Shown here piece after piece: positions 16,133 to 21,043 of a stretch of 21,043 nt of DNA (positions are counted from its first letter, which is position 1; every line of letters begins with the position of its first letter). The notes below the pieces were generated by a model, which did no database searches, was not told the DNA's origin, and saw only the letters and a list, made by a program, of their open reading frames with translations. The stretch is from Paludibacteraceae bacterium (lineage in GTDB: Bacteria; Bacteroidota; Bacteroidia; Bacteroidales; Paludibacteraceae): NCBI GenBank assembly GCA_904502115.1, contig CAJGDW010000015.1, forward strand, positions 1 to 21,043, in the 5' to 3' direction. A program made the translations under genes and the position numbers.

Positions 16133-16149
16133 TTTTGCTTGATGCAAAA
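16133..16149 (-). promoter_or_regulatory. Small hairpin before the rho start codon
   Basis: TTTTGC and GCAAAA form a 6-bp stem with a five-base loop, ending nine bases before the rho ATG at 16123. It sits in a leader of about 87 nt. It could affect ribosome access, but the stem is short and AT-rich. A functional role is only a suggestion. Confidence 0.3.
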
Positions 16150-16216
16150 GAGGAATAATGATTTTATTTTTGGAATAGAGCAAGAACAGTAGTTAGGCTC
16201 TTGTCTTTGAAACATG

Positions 16217-16248
16217 CAAAATTAAAAATAAAATGCAGAACCACCAAA
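16217..16248 (-). promoter_or_regulatory. Bacteroidetes-type promoter of rho
   Basis: On the minus strand TTTG (16248-16245) and TAATTTTG (16224-16217) lie exactly 20 nt apart, a full match to the -33/-7 pattern. Transcription should start near 16210, giving a leader of about 87 nt. That is much longer than the leaders of the other promoters here. Confidence 0.65.
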
Positions 16249-16255
16249 AAATGGC

Positions 16256-16287
16256 AAAAAAAAAGGCAACCACACGGTTGCCTTTTT
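16256..16287. terminator. Bidirectional-looking terminator after the amylase gene
   Basis: GGCAACC and GGTTGCC, extended by runs of A and T, make a perfect 12-bp stem with an ACAC loop. On the minus strand the core stem is followed by nine T residues, which ends the amylase transcript 19 bases after its stop codon. The plus-strand side also ends in five T residues, but no plus-strand gene feeds it. Confidence 0.9.
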
Positions 16288-16305
16288 CATTATGTTACTA
16301 ATCGA

Positions 16306-19086
16306 TTACTTTTTAATCAATTTTTGTACGGTGCTTTCACCGTTAGCAAATTGGATTTCAACTAGGTACATCGAAGATGCCAAGTTGCTAATATCCATTT
16401 GTTTTGTGTTGTAAGTAGCAACGGTTTTGCCAATCAAGTTGCGAACAACTACGTAGTTAACGTCTTGGTCTGCTACAATGCTAGCTTTACCAGTGGTTGG
16501 GTTAGGATAGATGGTAGCGCTTTTGGCAAATGCGTCTTCTATCGAAGTGGTTTGGCCACCCATGGTGTACGATAGGGTTAGGCTGCCATCGTTGTTTTCC
16601 TTTAAAGTAAAGGTTGCAGTACCAGCTGGTACACCAATTTTTTCTAGGGCTGCTGGTTCGTTTGCTGTATTGTAAAGTACGCCAGATGCTCCCGATTCGT
16701 TAGGGAATACATATTCTTTTGCCATAAACCAACCAGAAAGGTCGCCCGTTTTTACGTAAACGTAAGAGGTCTCGTTAAAGGTAACGGTTACTTTGCCATT
16801 TACAAATTTGTAATCACCAAGGTTTTCCCAATCAGTTTCACCGCTACCATAGTCAGCACCGTTGATGTATCCAATTAGGTAGTAGTCACCTGTTGGGGTA
16901 GGACCTGGTGTTGGGTCTGGATCAGGTGTTGGATCTGGATCTGGTGTTGGGTCTGGTGTTGGAGTTGGAGTTGGAGTTGGAGTTCCACAATTGGTGCCAG
17001 GGCCAATGTACATACTGTCGTTTTGGTACATCATTTTGATGTAGAAGTCATAGCAACCTGCTACGTTACATGTTACGCTACTGGTACCTGCAGTAAAGTT
17101 TGCATATTCACCGTAAGGCTCAATTGCCATTACCCAGCTAGCTTTATTGGTATAGTCGTAGGTTACGAATGTATCGCCAGCGTTCAATGGAACAGATACC
17201 ATGTATTCTTCGTGGTCTGAGTTAGCTGCTTTGCCCATGTATGTTGCAGGGTAATTGTCGGTACCATTTACAACAATACCATAGCCATCGCTTGGTAATG
17301 TACCTGGTGTTGGATCAGGGTCTGGTGTTGGATCTGGATCTGGGGTTGGATCAGGATCGGGTGTTGGTGCAGGGCTACCGCAGTTGGTGCCAGGGCCGAT
17401 GTACATGGTGTCGTTTTGGTACATCATTTTGATGTAGAAATCGTAGCATCCCGCTTTGTTACAGGTTACGCTGCTGGTACCTGCAGTAAAGTTTGCATGT
17501 TCACCGTAGGGTTCAATTACCATTACCCAACCAGCTTTGTTTACAAGGTCGTAGGTAACAAAGGTGTCGCCTGCGTTCAATTGAACGGAAACCATGTATT
17601 CTTCGTGGTCTGAGTTAGCGGCTTTGCCCATGTAAGTAGCAGGGTAATCGGTAGTGCCGTTTACACGGATAGCATAACTGTAGCTTGGAGTTGGATCAGG
17701 TGATGGATCTGGATCAGGTGTTGGATCTGGATCTGGGGTTGGGTCAGGGTTTACTGGGCTGCCACCTTTTGTATAGTATGCCCAACCATTACCGCTACAA
17801 GCAAGAGTATAACCAGAAGGTGCAGACCATCCGCCACCAATAAAGCAAATTAGGGTGCCATTGCTACCAGTAGTGGTGCCTTTGTAATAGCTACCGCAGC
17901 TGCCTTCGGTGGTACAAGGAGATTCGCTATGAATACCCACAGATTTACGTGCTGCGATCATTTTTTTGATATCAGCTTTGTGGTTTTTCCAGTGTGGGTA
18001 GAATACACATGGAATACCAGGGATTGAAAGGATGTAGGCATTAGCCTTAACAATCATGTTACCATCTGTACTAAAGTTGCTACCATCGCGGAAAGTATCG
18101 TGGTTATCAACAAAGGTAACTGCGTAAGCTTTCATTAGTTTACCTTTTACGGTTTCTGTGCTACCGCACAATCCAGGAGGGGCTGCATATCCACCGCCCA
18201 TGCCTTGGTAGTTGCCATTTTTTAGCGCTTCGTTAAGTGCAGCGTATTTGTTAGGGAAGTCGAAAGCCATAGAAGTACCATCGGTATCGGTGATCCAGTT
18301 TTTAACAGCATCGTAGTTACCGTCCCAATACTCGCCTACAGACATGTAGGCGCCAGCAGCGTTGTTGTATATTTTGGTATAGCCGCCCCAATATCCTTTT
18401 ACAAGGTCGTAACGCCAACCATCATAGCCCATTTCGCCTTTCATCCATTTTAGATAGGCTTTGATAGCGTTTTGAACGGTAGTATTAGAGTGGTCTAAGT
18501 CGCGAGCAGCACAATAGGCACCTTTAGCACTTACTCCGTCGCAAGTGGGGTCGTAACCATAACCAGAGTCATTGTTACCAGTGGCAACATATCCATTTGC
18601 AACACATTCGTCGTCTTTACAAATTAAGGAACGGCTGTCGCTAGTAGATGCATCGTATAACTTGAAGTTACCGTAGGTTCCAAAATTTTCGTCGCAAAAG
18701 TCAGTCCATTTGTAGTTGCCGATACGGTGGTTAATAACGATGTCGGCAACGCAGCGAGTATTTTTAGCTTTGAATGCAGCGATTAGCGCTTTTAATTGAG
18801 TAGCATTGCCCCATGCCCCAGATTGGTTGCACCATTCTTTTGGAAGATAACCAGTACCGCCGCTCGAGTTTGCTGAAGGGGGTAACCATACAAGGTCGAA
18901 CGAAGCTGCTATTTCGTCGACTTGTGTTTGTAAGTCGGTCCATTTGGTACGTCCGTAACCTTTATCGGTGTACGAGTCCCAATAGAAACCTTGAAGCATT
19001 ACGTCGGGAGCTTTAGAAGGAACTTGAGCAAATGCAGTCATGCAGCTTGCCAAGAAAAGCCCCACTAAGAAAGCAATTTTTTTCAT
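16306..19086 (-). CDS. Secreted multidomain alpha-amylase (GH13) with T9SS sorting domain
   Basis: This 926-residue enzyme should cut alpha-1,4 bonds in starch outside the cell. Residues 1-20 are a signal peptide, probably cut before Gln21. The GH13 barrel (about 25-385) shows DIVINH (115-120), GWRYD with nucleophile Asp227, SVGE with acid/base Glu252, and VDNHD (326-330) with the stabilising Asp330. A C domain reaches about 445. Three Asp/Pro/Thr linkers (446-469, 572-598, 701-732) separate two near-identical modules (470-571, 601-702) and a third module (734-843, YYLIGYINGADYG...), all likely carbohydrate-binding. The C-terminus (about 848-926: IYPNPTTG, MYLVEI, KLIKK) is a T9SS type A sorting domain. 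ATG 19086 is chosen because a longer in-frame start at 19182 would place the promoter inside the gene. It is monocistronic. Confidence 0.93.
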   Translation of the reverse strand: MKKIAFLVGLFLASCMTAFAQVPSKAPDVMLQGFYWDSYTDKGYGRTKWTDLQTQVDEIAASFDLVWLPPSANSSGGTGYLPKEWCNQSGAWGNATQLKALIAAFKAKNTRCVADIVINHRIGNYKWTDFCDENFGTYGNFKLYDASTSDSRSLICKDDECVANGYVATGNNDSGYGYDPTCDGVSAKGAYCAARDLDHSNTTVQNAIKAYLKWMKGEMGYDGWRYDLVKGYWGGYTKIYNNAAGAYMSVGEYWDGNYDAVKNWITDTDGTSMAFDFPNKYAALNEALKNGNYQGMGGGYAAPPGLCGSTETVKGKLMKAYAVTFVDNHDTFRDGSNFSTDGNMIVKANAYILSIPGIPCVFYPHWKNHKADIKKMIAARKSVGIHSESPCTTEGSCGSYYKGTTTGSNGTLICFIGGGWSAPSGYTLACSGNGWAYYTKGGSPVNPDPTPDPDPTPDPDPSPDPTPSYSYAIRVNGTTDYPATYMGKAANSDHEEYMVSVQLNAGDTFVTYDLVNKAGWVMVIEPYGEHANFTAGTSSVTCNKAGCYDFYIKMMYQNDTMYIGPGTNCGSPAPTPDPDPTPDPDPTPDPDPTPGTLPSDGYGIVVNGTDNYPATYMGKAANSDHEEYMVSVPLNAGDTFVTYDYTNKASWVMAIEPYGEYANFTAGTSSVTCNVAGCYDFYIKMMYQNDSMYIGPGTNCGTPTPTPTPTPDPTPDPDPTPDPDPTPGPTPTGDYYLIGYINGADYGSGETDWENLGDYKFVNGKVTVTFNETSYVYVKTGDLSGWFMAKEYVFPNESGASGVLYNTANEPAALEKIGVPAGTATFTLKENNDGSLTLSYTMGGQTTSIEDAFAKSATIYPNPTTGKASIVADQDVNYVVVRNLIGKTVATYNTKQMDISNLASSMYLVEIQFANGESTVQKLIKK
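16981..17679. repeat. Intragenic duplication in the amylase gene, with Asp-Pro-Thr linkers
   Basis: Two stretches of about 306 bp, at 16981-17286 and 17374-17679, are direct repeats offset by 393 bp (131 codons). By my count 89 of 102 residues are identical. The linker DNA between and beside them (16891-16986, 17293-17373, 17680-17751) is built from short units such as GGATCTGGATCTGGTGTT, which are prone to slippage. The similarity at DNA level points to a recent duplication or continuing gene conversion. Confidence 0.9.
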
Positions 19087-19130
19087 AGTTAATAAATTAT
19101 TTAGGGTTTTGAATAAACATATTATCAGTG

Positions 19131-19162
19131 CAAAGATACGCAAAATATGTTTAAGGTGCAAA
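19131..19162 (-). promoter_or_regulatory. Bacteroidetes-type promoter of the amylase gene
   Basis: On the minus strand TTTG (19162-19159) and TATCTTTG (19138-19131) are 20 nt apart, an exact match. The predicted start near 19124 leaves a leader of about 38 nt before ATG 19086. The -7 box is identical to the one at 246-253. Confidence 0.75.
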
Positions 19163-19191
19163 CGTTGTAGAAAAATTAACATTTGAATATG

Positions 19192-19261
19192 CCCTTCGAC
19201 AACCCTTCGACTCCGCTCAGGGAACTGATCAGGGACCGCCCTTCGACAAGCTCAGGGACCG
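19192..19261. repeat. Cluster of CCCTTCGAC...GCTCAGGG intergenic repeats
   Basis: Two full copies lie at 19203-19222 (CCCTTCGACTCCGCTCAGGG) and 19239-19257 (CCCTTCGACAAGCTCAGGG). Partial copies are CCCTTCGAC at 19192-19200 and CTGATCAGGGACCG at 19225-19238. The ends CCCT/AGGG can pair, so each copy may form a small imperfect hairpin. This short palindromic motif is common between genes in many bacterial genomes. It fills most of the truA-amylase gap and may act as a weak end signal for truA. Confidence 0.8.
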
Positions 19262-19272
19262 ATTAAATCGCA

Positions 19273-20001
19273 TCAATAAGTAACGTCCACTAAAAAGAGG
19301 GCATGGGCGGGGGCAGAGGTGCCAGCTTGGCAGCGGTCTTTGCTTTCGATGATGCGCTTAAAATCATCGATCGATATTTTTTCGGTGCCCACTTGCAGTA
19401 GGGTGCCCACAATGGCGCGTACCATGTTGCGTAAGAATCGGTTAGCCGTAATGGTAAATACCCATCGGTTGTCCGAAACTTGCGTCCATAGGGCATGTGT
19501 AATGGTGCAGTTGTTGGTTTTAACGTCGGTATGTAGTTTGCTAAAGCTGGTAAAATCGATGTAATCAAACAGGGTGGCAGCCGCTTGGTTCATTAAATCA
19601 AAACGGATGTTGGGTTGTACTTGCAAACTTTGCGTGTTGATAAACGCGTCTTTGTGCGTGTGTACGTGGTATTCGTAGGTGCGCGAAAGGGCGTCGAAGC
19701 GGGCATGTAAATCGTTTTCGACGGGTTCTATTTTAAATACGGCAATGTCGGCAGGTAAGTACACATTGAGGCGTTTGGTAAGGTGTTCTGCATCCAACGT
19801 GCTTTCGGTATCAAAATGGGCAGTCATGTAGCGGGCATGTACGCCAGCATCGGTACGTCCTGCGCCTGTTAAGGCAATGGGCGTGCGCATGAGCGTACTC
19901 ATGGCGTCTTCTAACACCTGTTGTATGCTAATGCCATTGGGTTGGCGTTGCCATCCATGGTAGTTTGCACCGTTGTATTGAAAATAGATAAAATACCGCA
20001 T
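19273..20001 (-). CDS. truA: tRNA pseudouridine synthase A
   Basis: TruA converts uridines 38-40 in the tRNA anticodon stem-loop to pseudouridine. The 242-residue length is normal. The N-terminus has YNGANYHGWQRQPNGISIQ (9-27). The catalytic Asp51 sits in GAGRTDAGVHA, the family signature. ALSRTYEYHVHTH, the FTSFSKLHTD loop and FLRNMVRAIVGTLLQVG near the end are also typical. It lies downstream of pdxB across a 77-base gap filled with heptamer repeats and may be cotranscribed with it. No promoter box is visible in that gap. A cluster of short palindromic repeats follows the gene. Confidence 0.96.
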   Translation of the reverse strand: MRYFIYFQYNGANYHGWQRQPNGISIQQVLEDAMSTLMRTPIALTGAGRTDAGVHARYMTAHFDTESTLDAEHLTKRLNVYLPADIAVFKIEPVENDLHARFDALSRTYEYHVHTHKDAFINTQSLQVQPNIRFDLMNQAAATLFDYIDFTSFSKLHTDVKTNNCTITHALWTQVSDNRWVFTITANRFLRNMVRAIVGTLLQVGTEKISIDDFKRIIESKDRCQAGTSAPAHALFLVDVTY

Positions 20002-20020
20002 TTGTATGTTGATTGTTGAA

Positions 20021-20079
20021 TGTCGCTTGTCGCTTGTCGCTTGTTAACTCCTAACTCCTAACTCCTAACTCCTAACTCC
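20021..20079. repeat. Two adjacent heptanucleotide tandem arrays
   Basis: TGTCGCT is repeated three times (20021-20041). After a three-base step, TAACTCC is repeated five times without error (20045-20079). Both units are seven bases long but unrelated in sequence. The last base of the second array forms part of the pdxB stop codon (TAG, 20081-20079). Read on the minus strand the second array becomes repeated AGGAGTT. It lies 43 bases or more upstream of truA, too far to act as its ribosome-binding site. Confidence 0.9.
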
Positions 20080-21029
20080 TAATAAACTATATTATCCCTC
20101 CTTATTGGATAATGGTTTCTAAAACTTTCAAAAAGTTCGGGATGCGCTTTTAGGGCATTGCTTTCGCCTTCTATATAATAAGGTATACCTTTTTCGCCGG
20201 GTACGTTGATTTCTATGTGTTTGTCGATGCCAAAATGGCGACAAACGGCCTCTGCGGCCATACGGGTACCATTCGCTTTGCCATCAACCGAATACCCCGC
20301 AATGTGGGGAGTTCCTAGTACCACTTTATTGAGTAAAGGTAAGGATATGTTGGGTTCGCCCTCCCAACAATCCAGTACAATGTCGCCGTTGTATTGTAAG
20401 AGTGCTTCGGTGTCGCATACTTCGCCTCGGGCAGCATTGATAATAAGTGGAGTACGTTTGCAATCGTTTAAAAAGGTGCTATTCACCAAATGATAGGTGT
20501 CGCTTGCCAAAGGAACGTGAAAGGTAATTATATCGCATTGCGCTTGCAATTCGCTAAGAGGTAAGAAAGGTAAGTTGGGCTCTTGTTTCGCTCTTGGTGG
20601 GTCGTTGAGCAATACCTTAACCCCCTTTTGTTGCAACATTTTTGCTACGCGACCGCCTACGTTTCCTACGCCTACAATACCAATGGTTTTGCTGGTTAGA
20701 TCGTTCTCGAATAGGGTGGTTAGTGCTGCGTGAATGTAGTTGACTACGCTGTTAGCATTGCATCCAGGGCAATTGGTCCATGTAATGCCGTTTTGAGCAC
20801 AATAGGCGGTATCGATATGGTCGTAACCAATAGTGGCTGTGGCAATGAATTGTACCTTGCTGTTGCTCAGTAAACTAGCATTGCAATGAGTACGTGTGCG
20901 AACAATGAGTGCGTCGGCATCTTTAACAGTGTCGGCTGTTATGTTATCGGGCGATAGGTAGACTACTTGAGCTACATCGTCCAATAATCCTTTTAAAAAA
21001 GGTATGTATGCGTCGGCAACGATTTTCAT
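20079..21029 (-). CDS. pdxB: 4-phosphoerythronate dehydrogenase
   Basis: PdxB oxidises 4-phospho-D-erythronate in the DXP-dependent route to pyridoxal phosphate. It is a D-2-hydroxyacid dehydrogenase of 316 residues, shorter than the roughly 380-residue E. coli enzyme. The start MKIVADAYIPF matches PdxB rather than general family members. VGVGNVGGRVA (120-130) is the NAD Rossmann loop. Catalytic residues are Arg201 in NAARGEV, a Glu in DCWEGEP (220-226) and His242 in TPHIAGYS. The C-terminus, ALKAHPELFESFRNHYPIRRD, is the PdxB-specific dimer region in reduced form. Translation stops in the heptamer array; the ending YPIRRDNIVY is close to the usual family end, so truncation is slight if any. 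Only 14 bases lie upstream in this window, with no readable promoter. Confidence 0.92.
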   Translation of the reverse strand: MKIVADAYIPFLKGLLDDVAQVVYLSPDNITADTVKDADALIVRTRTHCNASLLSNSKVQFIATATIGYDHIDTAYCAQNGITWTNCPGCNANSVVNYIHAALTTLFENDLTSKTIGIVGVGNVGGRVAKMLQQKGVKVLLNDPPRAKQEPNLPFLPLSELQAQCDIITFHVPLASDTYHLVNSTFLNDCKRTPLIINAARGEVCDTEALLQYNGDIVLDCWEGEPNISLPLLNKVVLGTPHIAGYSVDGKANGTRMAAEAVCRHFGIDKHIEINVPGEKGIPYYIEGESNALKAHPELFESFRNHYPIRRDNIVY

Positions 21030-21043
21030 GGTTTAGTCGTTTA

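Noticed and set aside
19042..19053. LASC lipobox in the amylase signal peptide (residues 12-15)
   Set aside because: The motif matches, but the hydrophobic core before it would be very short and AFA/Gln is a normal signal peptidase I site. T9SS cargo is usually cut that way. Lipidation is not fully excluded.
19087..19182. Longer N-terminus for the amylase
   Set aside because: It would include the exact promoter boxes at 19131-19162, and a good signal peptide begins at 19086.
20021..20079. CRISPR array
   Set aside because: Units are 7 bp without spacers, and no cas gene is nearby.
20045..20079. Ribosome-binding role for the repeated AGGAG on the minus strand
   Set aside because: It is more than 40 bases from the truA start, and Bacteroidetes make little use of such sites.

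Overview
The window looks like a chromosomal segment of an anaerobic, T9SS-bearing member of the Bacteroidales; I cannot place it below order with confidence. Four lines of evidence point there. (1) Promoters follow the Bacteroidetes pattern TTTG-N20-TAnnTTTG, for example at 222-253, 16217-16248 and 19131-19162. (2) The gene order recN / DUF4835 / coaBC / omega-like rpoZ / bamD is one I know from Bacteroidetes. (3) A secreted alpha-amylase ends in a type IX secretion sorting domain. (4) A large one-chain pyruvate:ferredoxin oxidoreductase implies anaerobic metabolism. I see no rRNA, tRNA, CRISPR array, insertion sequence or prophage, so this is mainly housekeeping DNA with several small unusual features.

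Layout. 1-269 is non-coding: a two-copy 59-bp tandem repeat, then a strong promoter. 270-1637 (+) holds a small acidic protein of unknown function and a family 2 glycosyltransferase. All other genes are on the minus strand. Reading in their own direction from the right end: pdxB and truA (vitamin B6 synthesis, tRNA modification) are separated by two heptanucleotide arrays. Next comes a multidomain secreted alpha-amylase with its own promoter and terminator. Then rho, with its own promoter and a leader of about 87 nt, is followed by nifJ, which ends at a clear terminator. A META-domain lipoprotein with a six-cysteine periodic repeat follows. After it is a promoter/terminator pair enclosing no normal ORF (small RNA or attenuator). 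Next are lysC, lysA and a membrane glycosyltransferase (lysine/diaminopimelate branch). The last operon is bamD, rpoZ, coaBC, DUF4835 and recN (outer-membrane assembly, transcription, coenzyme A, secretion-linked protein, DNA repair). recN meets the plus-strand glycosyltransferase tail to tail, with a 28-bp coding overlap.

How the genes connect. Envelope themes recur: bamD, two glycosyltransferases, the DUF4835 protein (a family linked to type IX secretion in some annotations), a lipoprotein, and lysA/lysC, which supply diaminopimelate and lysine for the wall and protein. The amylase and the oxidoreductase fit a fermentative starch-degrading lifestyle.

No wholly new multi-gene system is evident. 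The best leads are the promoter/terminator unit upstream of lysC with a lysine-codon-rich stretch, the Cys-repeat lipoprotein, the duplicated cysteine-paired modules of the amylase, and the six-cysteine insertion in the oxidoreductase. Also notable are a Rho without the usual N-terminal domain, a BamD homologue without a good lipobox, and the heptamer arrays that supply the pdxB stop codon.
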